Positions 37,670 to 45,782 of a stretch of 64,000 bases of DNA are shown piece by piece. Origin of the DNA: Lactococcus lactis (GTDB lineage Bacteria > Bacillota > Bacilli > Lactobacillales > Streptococcaceae); assembly GCF_029023865.1 (NCBI RefSeq), contig NZ_CP118969.1, positions 186,001 through 250,000 of the forward strand, written 5' to 3'. The stretch's first letter is position 1. Each line of letters begins with the position of its first letter. Below the pieces are notes generated by a model. That model ran no database searches, was not told the DNA's origin, and was given only the letters and a program-made list of their open reading frames with translations. Position numbers and translations under genes: made by a program.

Positions 37670-38252
37670 CTTTTATCCAGAAGTGAATTTATCAAGAGAG
37701 GATTTGTTAGCGAAAATTGCTAGCATGGTCAAAAAATCACGTTTTGAACATATGCTCGGTGTGGAAAAAGCAGCAATTGCGTTAGCGCAAAAATATGAAG
37801 TTGACCCGCATAAAGCAAGTTTAGCTGGACTTTTACATGACTATTGTAAAGAAGTGGATGATGAAACTTTTCTAGCCTTGATTGATAAATATGGCTTAGA
37901 TGCTGATTTGAAAAATTGGGATAATAATATTTGGCATGGAAAAGTCGGAATTTATAAAATGCGTGAAGATTTCGGACTTGAAGATGAAGAAATTTTAAGG
38001 GCGATTGAGATTCATACGGTCGGAGATAAAGAAATGTCTGGTTTGGCTAAGGTGTTGTATGTAGCAGATTACATTGAGGAAGGTCGAACATTTCCTGGGG
38101 TCATTGAAGCCCGTGCCGTTGCTAATCAAGATTTAAATCAAGCAGTTGCTTTTGAAACCATGCGTTTGGTTGAGTATTTGGCAGAACGTCGTTTGACCAT
38201 TTATCCTCAAACTTTTGAAGCCTATAATGCTTTTATTGGTTATTTGTCTTGA
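37662..38252 (+). CDS. yqeK: HD-domain phosphohydrolase YqeK (Ap4A hydrolase type)
   Basis: A 196-residue HD protein. It has 'FEHMLGVEKAAIALA', 'AGLLHDYCKE' (HD metal pair) and 'EIHTVGDKEMSGLAKVLYVADYIE'. YqeK homologues split diadenosine tetraphosphate symmetrically to ADP. It overlaps nadD, the normal arrangement, and is followed by a GNAT gene. Confidence 0.93.
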   Translation: MFDFYPEVNLSREDLLAKIASMVKKSRFEHMLGVEKAAIALAQKYEVDPHKASLAGLLHDYCKEVDDETFLALIDKYGLDADLKNWDNNIWHGKVGIYKMREDFGLEDEEILRAIEIHTVGDKEMSGLAKVLYVADYIEEGRTFPGVIEARAVANQDLNQAVAFETMRLVEYLAERRLTIYPQTFEAYNAFIGYLS

Positions 38253-38297
38253 AATATCGTTAGAGATAAACTGCTTATTATGAACAGAGGAAAATGA

Positions 38298-38723
38298 ATG
38301 ATTAGAAAAGCTGAAATGAAAGATTATCTTGACATTGCTCGCCTTTCTGGAGTACTTGGTTATCCAATTTCTGAAGCGGCTGTCAAGAAAAATCTTGCAC
38401 GTATTTTAAAAGATGCTGACCATGAATTTCTTGTTTTTGAATTGGGAGAAAGAGTGACAGCTTTCATCGAAGCAGAAATTTATGCTCCGGTTTATGCTGA
38501 ACAAGTGATGCTAAATGTCTTAGGTTTAGTTGTGGATGAAAAAAATCAAGGACAGGGAATTGGTGCTCAATTACTTAATGCCTTAGAAGAAAAGGCTAAA
38601 GCGAGAGAGATTAAAGTTATTAGACTGAACTCCGGAGTGCAAAGGCATGAGGCGCATCAATTTTATGAACATCAAGGTTATACCAGTAATCATTCACAGA
38701 AGCGTTTTTTAAAATTTCTCTAA
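38298..38723 (+). CDS. GNAT family N-acetyltransferase
   Basis: A 141-residue GNAT protein. It has 'IRKAEMKDYLDIARLSG' at the start, 'VVDEKNQGQGIGAQLLNALEEKA' (acetyl-CoA loop Q/RxxGxG/A) and 'RHEAHQFYEHQGY' at the end. The acceptor is unknown. AGAGGA lies before the ATG. It is an extra gene in the yqeK-rsfS interval. Confidence 0.9.
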   Translation: MIRKAEMKDYLDIARLSGVLGYPISEAAVKKNLARILKDADHEFLVFELGERVTAFIEAEIYAPVYAEQVMLNVLGLVVDEKNQGQGIGAQLLNALEEKAKAREIKVIRLNSGVQRHEAHQFYEHQGYTSNHSQKRFLKFL

Positions 38724-38740
38724 AAATAATGAATATAACA

Positions 38741-38768
38741 GGCAACTTTTGGTTGCTGTAACTTTTTA
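38741..38768 (+). terminator. Weak hairpin after the GNAT gene
   Basis: GCAAC and GTTGC pair around TTTTG, followed by a mixed T-rich stretch. It is probably only a partial terminator. Confidence 0.4.
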
Positions 38769-38888
38769 TGTTAAAATAAGTGGGTCTAGTTTTTACATTT
38801 GATTGTAAAGGATCTAGAGAAAATGAATAATAAATCTTAAAAAGATTTTTAATGAATAAAAAGAGGCAAAAAGTCTCGGAGGAAAGAA

Positions 38889-39248
38889 TTGGATTCAAAA
38901 AAATTACTTGAAGTGGTTGTAAAAGCAGCCGATGATAAAAAAGCACTTGATATTGTGGCCTTAGATATGTCTGAAGTGACATTTGTTGCAGATTATTTTG
39001 TGATCATGGAAGCAATGAATAGCCGTCAGTTAGATGCAATTGCTGATAATATTGCTGAAGCGGCTGAACTTGCTGGAGCAAAAGCAGCAGGTCATATTGA
39101 AGGCGATGCAAAAACAGGTTGGGTTTTGATTGACCTTGGTGATATCGTAGTCAGTGTCTTTGGCCATGATGAACGTGGACACTTTAATTTAGAAAAACTT
39201 TGGTCTGATGCACCAATGGTAGATATTTCTGGATTTATGGCTGAATAA
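38889..39248 (+). CDS. rsfS: Ribosome silencing factor RsfS
   Basis: RsfS binds L14 and blocks subunit joining when nutrients are low. The protein has 119 residues, with 'VVKAADDKKALDIVALDMSEVTFVADYFVIMEA', 'NSRQLDAIADNI' and 'WVLIDLGDIVVSVF', all family landmarks. The start is TTG at 38889 behind a strong CGGAGGAAAG. The unusual start codon with a strong ribosome site may limit expression. Confidence 0.94.
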   Translation: MDSKKLLEVVVKAADDKKALDIVALDMSEVTFVADYFVIMEAMNSRQLDAIADNIAEAAELAGAKAAGHIEGDAKTGWVLIDLGDIVVSVFGHDERGHFNLEKLWSDAPMVDISGFMAE

Positions 39249-39264
39249 TTAATAGCTTTGTCGG

Positions 39265-39331
39265 TCTTACTGACAGAGCTCTTATTTATTTTAAAATTTA
39301 CTGACAGCCCTATTAAAAGAGCTGTCAGTAA
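39265..39331. repeat. Three CTGACAG tags between rsfS and yqeM
   Basis: TTACTGACAGAGCTC near 39268, TTTACTGACAGCCC near 39297 and GAGCTGTCAGTAA near 39318. The last two form an inverted pair just upstream of the methyltransferase ribosome site. Confidence 0.65.
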
Positions 39332-39348
39332 TTCTAGAAAGGTCTGAA

Positions 39349-40083
39349 ATGGCATTTTACGAAGATTTTTCGAGAGTCTATGATCAGGTCATGGACCAAG
39401 AACTTTATGAGCAATGGCTTGATTTTACAAAAAGACATTTACCAAAAGAAACAAAATCAGTTTTTGAATTAGCTTGTGGCTCTGGTGCTTTATCAGTTCG
39501 TTTGGCCCAAGAAGGCTACAAAGTGACTGGACTTGATATTTCTGAAGAAATGTTAACTTTGGCCAGTAAAAAAGCTCGACAAGCTGGTTATCAACTTGAT
39601 TTTACTGCTGGGGATATGCGCGAACTTTCTGGACTTGGAAAATTTGATGCGGTAACTTGCTATTCTGACTCACTTTGCTATTTGGAAAATTTGGATGAAT
39701 TACAAGCTACGTTTGATGGTGTTTTTGAAATACTAAATGAAGGTGGAACTTTTATTTTTGATGTGCATTCAACTTATCAAGTAGATGAAGTTTTCCCCAA
39801 TTACTCTTACCATGAAAATGCGGAAGATTTTGCTTTTTTATGGGACTCATTTGGAGGAGAAGTTCCACATTCTATTGTCCATGAATTAAGTTTTTTCATT
39901 CAGGGTTCTGATGGGAAATTTACACGAAAAGACGAAGTTCATGAAGAACGGACTTATCCAATCGACGATTATCTCGCACGCTTGGCAACTGCTGGCTTTA
40001 AAGAAGCGATGGTCTGTGCAGATTTTACTGACGAGGCGCCGAGCGAAGAAAGTGCGCGTTGGTTCTTTGTCTGTAAAAAATAA
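39349..40083 (+). CDS. Class I SAM-dependent methyltransferase (YqeM type)
   Basis: A 244-residue methyltransferase. It has motif I 'VFELACGSGALSVRLA', 'GLDISEEMLTLA' (acidic residue for the ribose) and 'FDAVTCYSDSLCYLEN'. The position after rsfS and before tmcAL matches yqeM of Bacillus and relatives. The methyl acceptor is unknown. AGAAAGG lies before the ATG. Confidence 0.9.
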   Translation: MAFYEDFSRVYDQVMDQELYEQWLDFTKRHLPKETKSVFELACGSGALSVRLAQEGYKVTGLDISEEMLTLASKKARQAGYQLDFTAGDMRELSGLGKFDAVTCYSDSLCYLENLDELQATFDGVFEILNEGGTFIFDVHSTYQVDEVFPNYSYHENAEDFAFLWDSFGGEVPHSIVHELSFFIQGSDGKFTRKDEVHEERTYPIDDYLARLATAGFKEAMVCADFTDEAPSEESARWFFVCKK

Positions 40084-40093
40084 TCGAAAAAAT

Positions 40094-40121
40094 ATTTCTG
40101 TCAGTTACTGACAGATTTTTT
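40094..40121 (+). terminator. Tag-pair terminator after yqeM
   Basis: TCTGTCAG and CTGACAGA pair around TTA and run into seven T. This is a clear example of the tag acting as an intrinsic terminator, although tmcAL follows within 15 bp. Confidence 0.7.
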
Positions 40122-40133
40122 TAGAGGTAGAAA

Positions 40134-41303
40134 ATGAATAAGATTACAGGAATTATTGCCGAATTTAATCCATTTCATAAGGGACATGAATATCTTTTGG
40201 ACCAGATTGAGGGCATAAAAATAGTAGCCATGTCAGGGAATTGGATGCAGCGAGGTGAGCCTGCTATTTTTGATAAATGGACGAGAGCACAAATGGCTTT
40301 AGCTTGTGGTGCTGATTTAGTGGTTGAATTACCTGTCACTGTTTCGGTACAGGCAGCTGATTTTTTTGCAAGTGGTGCTGTGGCTATTTTAAAAAATCTT
40401 GGAATTACTGACCTGGCTTTTGGTTCAGAATCAGCAATTGATTATAATGAAATTGCTGATATTTATGAAAAAAGAGGGGAGGAAATGGAAAGTTACATTC
40501 AATCATTAGCTGACCAGTTTTCCTACCCTGAAAAAACTCAAAAAATGTGGCAGCATTTTACGGGAATTGAATTTGACGGGAACACACCAAATCACGTCTT
40601 AGCTCTTGCCTATGCTAAAGCAGCGGCAGGTAAACAAATTAATTTACAAGCGATTAAACGCGTCGGAAAATTTCATTCACTAGAGCTGACAGAAGGATTT
40701 GCTAGTGCAACCGCACTCCGTCAGGAGTTATTTTCACTGACAGAAAGGCAAAATTTACTGACAGAGCAAACTAATCAATCTGTCAGTAATAAATCGGTGC
40801 TGACAGACTTGTCAGCAATAAAAAATCATGTTCCGTCAGCCATTTTAGCGACTTATGCAAGTCCAAAAACTAATTGGGCAGCTTATTTTCCACTTCTGCA
40901 ATATAAAATTCGAGTTGATGAGCACTTGGAAAATATTTTTCAAGTCAATCAAGAACTTTCTGTCCGCTTAAAAAAGGCGGTCAAATCTGCTAAAAATCTT
41001 GATGAATTGGTCGAACAAGTTTATACCAAACGTTATACGAAAGCGCGTGTTCGTAGGTTTTTAACTTATATTTTGTTAAATATTCCAAAGCAGTTTGATT
41101 TACCAGAACAAATTCATGTGCTAGGCTTTTCAAAAACTGGTCAAGAAATTTTAGCTCAAAATCGGGGAAAAATTATCAGTAAAATTGGGCAAAACCCATG
41201 GGACAACTTGACACAGAAAGCTGATGAAATTTATCAATTAGGAAATGTTCAATTTGAAGAACAAAATTTTGGTCGAAAACCAATTCGTTCATCAATCAGA
41301 TAG
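40134..41303 (+). CDS. tmcAL: tRNA(Met) cytidine acetate ligase TmcAL (YlbM family)
   Basis: TmcAL forms N4-acetylcytidine at the wobble base of elongator tRNA-Met from acetate and ATP. The 389-residue product starts '[19 protein letters not shown]' (HxGH nucleotidyltransferase motif) and has '[20 protein letters not shown]', as in YlbM. Residues about 190-225 ('[14 protein letters not shown]', '[15 protein letters not shown]') are encoded by a cluster of five CTGACAG-type tags and look like an insertion relative to the conserved core. Confidence 0.93.
   Translation: MNKITGIIAEFNPFHKGHEYLLDQIEGIKIVAMSGNWMQRGEPAIFDKWTRAQMALACGADLVVELPVTVSVQAADFFASGAVAILKNLGITDLAFGSESAIDYNEIADIYEKRGEEMESYIQSLADQFSYPEKTQKMWQHFTGIEFDGNTPNHVLALAYAKAAAGKQINLQAIKRVGKFHSLELTEGFASATALRQELFSLTERQNLLTEQTNQSVSNKSVLTDLSAIKNHVPSAILATYASPKTNWAAYFPLLQYKIRVDEHLENIFQVNQELSVRLKKAVKSAKNLDELVEQVYTKRYTKARVRRFLTYILLNIPKQFDLPEQIHVLGFSKTGQEILAQNRGKIISKIGQNPWDNLTQKADEIYQLGNVQFEEQNFGRKPIRSSIR
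40680..40820. repeat. Cluster of five CTGACAG tags inside tmcAL
   Basis: CTGACAG occurs near 40687, 40738, 40759 and 40800, and CTGTCAG near 40781, within about 120 bp of coding sequence. It is the densest group in the window. The reading frame stays open, so the tags are translated mostly as 'LTE' and 'SVS'. Confidence 0.75.
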
Positions 41304-41372
41304 ACATTTACGATAAATATTTGTAAATAACGTAAAAAATATGTTATGATAAAAAGAAAAGGAATTTTTATT

Positions 41373-41798
41373 ATGACTGAAAAAAGCATGAAGAATCTTG
41401 TCAAAGTGACGGGGATTCTTAACATCATTGGTGCTGCCTTGGTTGTGCTTTCAACCATCGTTTCAATGGCTTCACTATCGCAAGCACTCAATTCAACTGG
41501 TTCAAACAGCTTTGAAGCCGGATTTAATGCAGCAAATTCTGGCCCTGCTATGTTTATCAAAATTATTATTGGGTTTGTGGGAATAGCAACATTTGTCCTT
41601 GCGATTATTTTACTTCGCCAAAATAGAAGATTCAATTTGAGCAATGCAGCAGCAATTTTAACACTGATTGCAGGAATCTTTGCTTGGGTTATTATATTTG
41701 TTTCGCTTGTTTTATGGATTATTGCTGCCGTGTTCTTATTAAGAATGAAAATAAAAGAAGGTGAAGAAAACTCTAATGAAATTTCCTCACAAGAATAA
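41373..41798 (+). CDS. Small membrane protein of unknown function
   Basis: A 141-residue protein with three or four hydrophobic segments (about 12-34, 58-81, 94-130) and an acidic tail. I do not recognise a catalytic motif; the layout resembles DUF4064-type proteins. The start is the ATG at 41373 after AAAGGA; a longer frame begins at 41346. A terminator lies 20 bp after the stop. Confidence 0.75.
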   Translation: MTEKSMKNLVKVTGILNIIGAALVVLSTIVSMASLSQALNSTGSNSFEAGFNAANSGPAMFIKIIIGFVGIATFVLAIILLRQNRRFNLSNAAAILTLIAGIFAWVIIFVSLVLWIIAAVFLLRMKIKEGEENSNEISSQE

Positions 41799-41817
41799 TC
41801 CCTGATGAAATTAAAGT

Positions 41818-41846
41818 AAAATCCCGTAAAATCGGGATTTTTTTGA
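41818..41846 (+). terminator. Terminator after the small membrane protein gene
   Basis: AATCCCG and CGGGATT pair around TAAAAT, followed by seven T. Confidence 0.85.
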
Positions 41847-41953
41847 TTTCTCATAGACGAGCCTTTACAAATTGTGATATAATATGATAGAAAAAATCAT
41901 GCAGATTAATCCTCTGCCAATAATTTAAATAAAATTTCAAGGAGATTATTCCA

Positions 41954-42670
41954 ATGGGACGTAAATGGGCCAATATTGTTGCTAAAAAAACCGCTAAAGA
42001 CGGTGCAACTTCTAAAGTATATGCAAAATTCGGTGTTGAAATCTATGCCGCTGCTAAACAAGGTGAACCAGATCCAGAATCAAATTCATCATTAAAATTC
42101 GTTATTGAACGTGCCAAACAAGCGCAAGTTCCAAAACACGTTATTGATAAAGCAATCGATAAAGCTAAAGGTGGTGGTGATGAAACTTTCGTTCAAGGAC
42201 GTTATGAAGGATTTGGACCAAATGGTTCAATGGTTATCGTCGAAACTTTGACTTCAAATGTTAACCGTACAATCGCTAATGTCCGTACTACTTTCCACAA
42301 AAATGGTGGGAATATCGGAGCAGCCGGTGCTGTCAGCTATATGTTTGACAATACAGGGTTGATTGTTTTTGAAGGAACTGACCCTGACCATATCTTTGAA
42401 ATTTTGCTTGATGCTGAAGTTGATGTTCGTGATGTGACCGAAGAAGAAGGAAATATTGTTGTTTATACAGAACCAACAGACCTTCATAAAGGAATTGCAG
42501 CACTTAAAGAAGCTGGAATTACTGAGTTCTCAACAACAGAATTAGAAATGATTCCTCAATCAGAAGTTGAACTTTCACCTGAAGATTTAGAAATCTTTGA
42601 AGGACTCATTGATGCTCTTGAAGATGACGATGACGTCCAAAAAGTTTATCATAACGTTGCAAATCTCTAA
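41954..42670 (+). CDS. YebC/PmpR/TACO1 family protein
   Basis: A 238-residue protein. It has '[43 protein letters not shown]' spread over the first 45 residues, then '[17 protein letters not shown]' and '[17 protein letters not shown]'-like segments. The family was long called a transcription regulator; recent work links it to translation of difficult sequences. AAGGAGA precedes the ATG, with an extended -10 box TGATATAAT near 41877-41883. Confidence 0.93.
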   Translation: MGRKWANIVAKKTAKDGATSKVYAKFGVEIYAAAKQGEPDPESNSSLKFVIERAKQAQVPKHVIDKAIDKAKGGGDETFVQGRYEGFGPNGSMVIVETLTSNVNRTIANVRTTFHKNGGNIGAAGAVSYMFDNTGLIVFEGTDPDHIFEILLDAEVDVRDVTEEEGNIVVYTEPTDLHKGIAALKEAGITEFSTTELEMIPQSEVELSPEDLEIFEGLIDALEDDDDVQKVYHNVANL

Positions 42671-42681
42671 TTTGAAAATAC

Positions 42682-42710
42682 AAAATCTGTCATTAAGGCA
42701 GGTTTTTTTA
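42682..42710 (+). terminator. Terminator after the YebC gene
   Basis: CTGTC and GGCAG pair (one G-T pair) around ATTAA, followed by seven T. Confidence 0.7.
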
Positions 42711-42723
42711 TTTATAAATTTGA

Positions 42724-42729
42724 TATAAT
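42724..42729 (+). promoter_or_regulatory. Extended -10 box of a leaderless transcript
   Basis: TGA-TATAAT ends at 42729, six bases before the ATG at 42736. No Shine-Dalgarno is present. Confidence 0.7.
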
Positions 42730-42735
42730 AAAAGC

Positions 42736-43377
42736 ATGTCTAGCCCGAAAATTGATTATAAAAAATCTGATAAAAATTATTATTTACCAAAAGGAATTTC
42801 TTTAATTGAGCTGCCTGCCCTTAATTATCTAATGATAGATGGCAAAGGAGCACCAACAAGTCCAGCTTTTCAAGAAGCCATTCAATATTTGTATGCGACA
42901 GCCTATATGATTTCAATGTCTTATCGAAACCCAGACTTTATAATTGAAAATTTCCAACCTTTTGTGGTTCCGCCTCTTGAAGGTTTATGGACCAGTAAAA
43001 ATGAACCTAGAGCTGGTAAACTAGATAAAAATGACTTTATTTGGCGATTGATGATTAGAATGCCCGATTTTGTGGATTCTGAAATAGTTGAAAAAGCTAA
43101 GAAGTTAGTTGAGAGTAAAAAAGGATCTGATTTATCAAAAGTTAAATTTGAAGCTATTCAAGACGGATTATGTCTGCAAACCATTCATTTAGGTTCTTTT
43201 GATGACGAAGGGGAGAGCTTTGAGAAACTCTTTGAGTATGCTAAAGAACATGATTTAAAAGCTGTTCACAAAGAATTTCATCATCGAGAAATTTATACCA
43301 GTGATTTCAGAAAGACAGCAACAGAAAAATTGAAAACAACCCTCCGAATTTTTGTGGAGAGAGGACAAGAAAAATGA
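42736..43377 (+). CDS. GyrI-like small-molecule-binding domain protein
   Basis: A 213-residue protein of the GyrI-like family: '[18 protein letters not shown]', '[17 protein letters not shown]', 'PPLEGLWT' and 'TLRIFVER' at the end. Such stand-alone domains bind hydrophobic compounds, and some act as hydrolases on cyclopropane-type toxins. The specific role is not known here. There is no ribosome site; a -10 box lies directly upstream, so the mRNA is predicted to be leaderless. The stop overlaps ung (ATGA). Confidence 0.85.
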   Translation: MSSPKIDYKKSDKNYYLPKGISLIELPALNYLMIDGKGAPTSPAFQEAIQYLYATAYMISMSYRNPDFIIENFQPFVVPPLEGLWTSKNEPRAGKLDKNDFIWRLMIRMPDFVDSEIVEKAKKLVESKKGSDLSKVKFEAIQDGLCLQTIHLGSFDDEGESFEKLFEYAKEHDLKAVHKEFHHREIYTSDFRKTATEKLKTTLRIFVERGQEK

Positions 43378-44033
43378 AGAAAACAGATTGGTCACAACCC
43401 TTACGCAACCGATTAGCAGAAGATTATTTTCCTAAAATGATTGAATTTATCAATCAGACTTATCAAGAGGGCAAAGTATATCCACCAGAAAATCAAATTT
43501 TTCGGGCGATTGAATTGACTCCTTTGGCGCAAACAAAGGTTATCATTGTTGGGCAAGACCCTTACCCTCAGCCTGGAAAAGCTCAAGGCTTGGCTTTTTC
43601 TTATCCTGCTACTTTCAAAGTGAATCGTCCAGACTCGATTGTTAATATCCAAAAAGAATTGCGTGAGGAAGGTTTTTCTAAAGATGACAGTGATTTGACG
43701 GCTTGGGCCGAACAAGGTGTTTTACTTCTAAACGCAGTTCTGACCGTACCTGAGTTTGCTTCAAATGCCCATGCTGGTAAAATTTGGGAACCGTTGACAG
43801 ACGAAATTATCAAGATTGCCTCAGATGATGAGCGACCAAAAGTTTTCATTCTTTGGGGGGGGTTTGCTAGAAAGAAAGCCAAACTAATTGATGGAAGTAA
43901 GCATCTCATACTAGAAGCGGCGCATCCGTCACCTTTGTCAGCAAGTCGTGGTTTTTTTGGTTCGCATCCTTTCTCAAAAACCAATGAATTTCTGGTTGAA
44001 TCTGGTCAAAGTCCGATTGATTGGAGTAAATAA
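43374..44033 (+). CDS. ung: Uracil-DNA glycosylase
   Basis: Ung removes uracil from DNA. The 219-residue product is a family 1 enzyme with '[21 protein letters not shown]' (catalytic Asp), 'LLLNAVLTV' and '[13 protein letters not shown]' (catalytic His loop). The ATG lies inside the stop of the GyrI-like gene. The short terminator follows at once. Confidence 0.97.
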   Translation: MKKTDWSQPLRNRLAEDYFPKMIEFINQTYQEGKVYPPENQIFRAIELTPLAQTKVIIVGQDPYPQPGKAQGLAFSYPATFKVNRPDSIVNIQKELREEGFSKDDSDLTAWAEQGVLLLNAVLTVPEFASNAHAGKIWEPLTDEIIKIASDDERPKVFILWGGFARKKAKLIDGSKHLILEAAHPSPLSASRGFFGSHPFSKTNEFLVESGQSPIDWSK

Positions 44034-44060
44034 AAACAGTCTGATTTGACTGCTTTTTTA
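44034..44060. terminator. Terminator between ung and the oxidoreductase
   Basis: ACAGTC and GACTGC-type arms pair around TGATTT with A-rich sequence to the left and six T to the right, so it can serve both converging genes. Confidence 0.7.
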
Positions 44061-44065
44061 TTTAT

Positions 44066-44977
44066 TTAAAAATAAAGAACGATTTTTCCATGTGCGTGAC
44101 GATTCATCTGTAAGTTGATTGCTTCCAAATAGTCATCGATAGAGTACTTTGCTGCAATTGGAACCGTCAGTTGATGATTAGAGATGGCATTTAAAATCAT
44201 TTCCATATCAGAAGGAAGAGCTTCGCCACCTGTAGCCGTTGGAATCCCAGCTGGAGGCTCTGGATACATGATGACAGTCGACATCTTATCAGCTTTGACT
44301 TCTAATTCGAGAGCAGCTTTAAGCGTTTCATGGCTGAATAGATCGATAGCCGCCGTGATTTCTTTATTTTTCAAACGGTCAGCCAGACCCGGGCCATAAC
44401 TTATTTGTTCGGCACCTAAATCTTGTAGGAAGTCAGCGGTAGAGTCAGAAGCAGTACCGATTACTTTAGCGCCTAAAATTTGAGCAAGTTGAACCGTAAA
44501 AATTCCTACGCCACCGGCTGCACCACCAACTAAAAGAGTATCCCCTGCTGTTACGTGAGCTTTTCGCAGAGCAACTGCCGCAGTATGGCCAGCAACGGCA
44601 AGAGTAGAGGCGACGTCATCTTCTACAAAATTGGGTCTATGAAAAAGTCCACGTTCTTTCGTTGAAAAATTGAGTTGTTCGGTTGCTGCACCTCTCATTG
44701 TTGTTCCAAAAACATGGTCGCCAACTTTAAAGTCGGTCACTTCTGGACCAATTTCATCGATTATTCCAGCAAAATCATAGGCAAAAGTTTGGGGAAGTTT
44801 GACACCAAAATTTGGAGCCACTTCAGGATTTCCCATAATAGCCCAATCCATTGGATTGAGTCCAACATGACTGACTTTGATAGAAACTTCATCAGCTTTT
44901 GGATGGACGAGAGGAAGGTCCACGAGTTGAAGAACATCGGGTTTACCAAATGTTTTGTATTGTAGTGCTTTAACCAT
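44066..44977 (-). CDS. NADP-dependent quinone-type oxidoreductase (MDR, zinc-free)
   Basis: A 303-residue medium-chain dehydrogenase. It has 'VSHVGLNPMDWAIMGN', 'AYDFAGIIDEIG', 'GDHVFG' and the nucleotide loop 'LVGGAAGGVGIFTVQLAQ'. The zinc-binding Cys of alcohol dehydrogenases is missing, so a quinone or enone reductase is likely. GGAG precedes the ATG. Transcription starts from a promoter that faces the tetR promoter across a shared operator. Confidence 0.9.
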   Translation of the reverse strand: MVKALQYKTFGKPDVLQLVDLPLVHPKADEVSIKVSHVGLNPMDWAIMGNPEVAPNFGVKLPQTFAYDFAGIIDEIGPEVTDFKVGDHVFGTTMRGAATEQLNFSTKERGLFHRPNFVEDDVASTLAVAGHTAAVALRKAHVTAGDTLLVGGAAGGVGIFTVQLAQILGAKVIGTASDSTADFLQDLGAEQISYGPGLADRLKNKEITAAIDLFSHETLKAALELEVKADKMSTVIMYPEPPAGIPTATGGEALPSDMEMILNAISNHQLTVPIAAKYSIDDYLEAINLQMNRHAHGKIVLYF

Positions 44978-45011
44978 TTATTTTCTCCTTAATGTGCTTT
45001 ATCAACTTTTC

Positions 45012-45040
45012 TTGACAGTTTTAAAGGCATTTTATATAAT
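45012..45040 (+). promoter_or_regulatory. Consensus tetR promoter
   Basis: TTGACA (45012-45017), a 17-bp spacer and TATAAT (45035-45040): an exact consensus promoter reading towards the tetR gene. The last three bases overlap operator 1. Confidence 0.85.
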
Positions 45041-45056
45041 GTCAGTAACTGACATT
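45038..45056. promoter_or_regulatory. Operator 1, perfect 19-bp palindrome
   Basis: AATGTCAGTAACTGACATT covers the expected start sites of both the tetR (about 45047) and oxidoreductase (about 45057) transcripts. It is the likely high-affinity site of the adjacent TetR protein. Confidence 0.8.
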
Positions 45057-45063
45057 TGAGAAT

Positions 45064-45092
45064 AGTATAATCCTTTAGAGGAGTCTTGTCAA
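45064..45092 (-). promoter_or_regulatory. Oxidoreductase promoter facing the tetR promoter
   Basis: On the minus strand TTGACA (plus 45087-45092), a 17-bp spacer and TATACT (plus 45064-45069). It points at the tetR promoter, so the two overlap head-on. Confidence 0.8.
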
Positions 45093-45096
45093 GGGA

Positions 45097-45115
45097 AATG
45101 TCACAAACTGACATT
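45097..45115. promoter_or_regulatory. Operator 2, 19-bp near-palindrome
   Basis: AATGTCACAAACTGACATT differs from operator 1 at two positions of one arm. It lies just upstream of the oxidoreductase -35 box and just before the tetR ribosome site. Confidence 0.7.
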
Positions 45116-45126
45116 TAGGGGAAGAG

Positions 45127-45672
45127 ATGAAAAAAACAAGTCAAGAAAAATTATATGAAGCAGCCTTGGAATTGATTACAGCGCAAGGTTATGAGAATAC
45201 AACTGTTCTACAAATTGCCACCAAAGCTGGTTTAACAGAGCGAACATTTTTTCGTAAATTTAAAAATAAAGCAGATATTTTCTTTGCTGGCGGTGAGCAA
45301 TACAGCCAAATGTTACTGACGAAAATGAAAGAATCAGAAGCGAATAATCCTATGGCTATTGTTCTTGAAAGTTATTTTTACGCTGCAGACTTCTTTGATG
45401 AACATCGAGAAAGAACAGTCAAAAGACAAAAAATAATTGCCAGTCACCCAGATTTGGAAGAACGTGAACTTTTAAAACAAAGTAAAATCGAAGAACTATT
45501 AGTTGAATATTTACTGACAGCTTATGGTGAAAGAAGTGCAAGATTAGCTGTTCGCCTAGCTCGAGCAGTTTATAGTGTGGCTTGGGAAGAATGGTTAGAA
45601 AATGATGCTGACAGTTTACATCATTTATTAGAAAAAGCAATTGCAGACTTTAATGAACTCAAAAATTACTGA
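45127..45672 (+). CDS. TetR family regulator
   Basis: A 181-residue TetR protein. The N-terminal helix-turn-helix reads 'LYEAALELITAQGYENTTVLQIATKAGLTERTFFRKFKNKADIFF'. The C-terminal part is variable, as usual for ligand binding. AGGGGAAGAG precedes the ATG. It most likely represses itself and the facing oxidoreductase gene through two 19-bp palindromes. The inducer is unknown, but an electrophile or quinone would fit the target. Confidence 0.9.
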   Translation: MKKTSQEKLYEAALELITAQGYENTTVLQIATKAGLTERTFFRKFKNKADIFFAGGEQYSQMLLTKMKESEANNPMAIVLESYFYAADFFDEHRERTVKRQKIIASHPDLEERELLKQSKIEELLVEYLLTAYGERSARLAVRLARAVYSVAWEEWLENDADSLHHLLEKAIADFNELKNY

Positions 45673-45747
45673 CGGAAATACTAGCATATCCGTAAATGCG
45701 CTAAAGCGCAAACGGCTATCCTATGACAGAAGTTTTGTCAGCAAAAT

Positions 45748-45782
45748 AAAAACTACTGACGAGCCTGTCAGCAGTTTTTTTC
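45748..45782. terminator. Bidirectional terminator between tetR and the MFS gene
   Basis: AAAACTACTGAC and GTCAGCAGTTTT pair (with CTGTCAG in the right arm) and run into T on the right and A-rich sequence on the left. Confidence 0.75.

Noticed and set aside
43601-43984. Minus-strand frame of 127 codons opposite ung
   Set aside because: Shadow of a well-supported gene.
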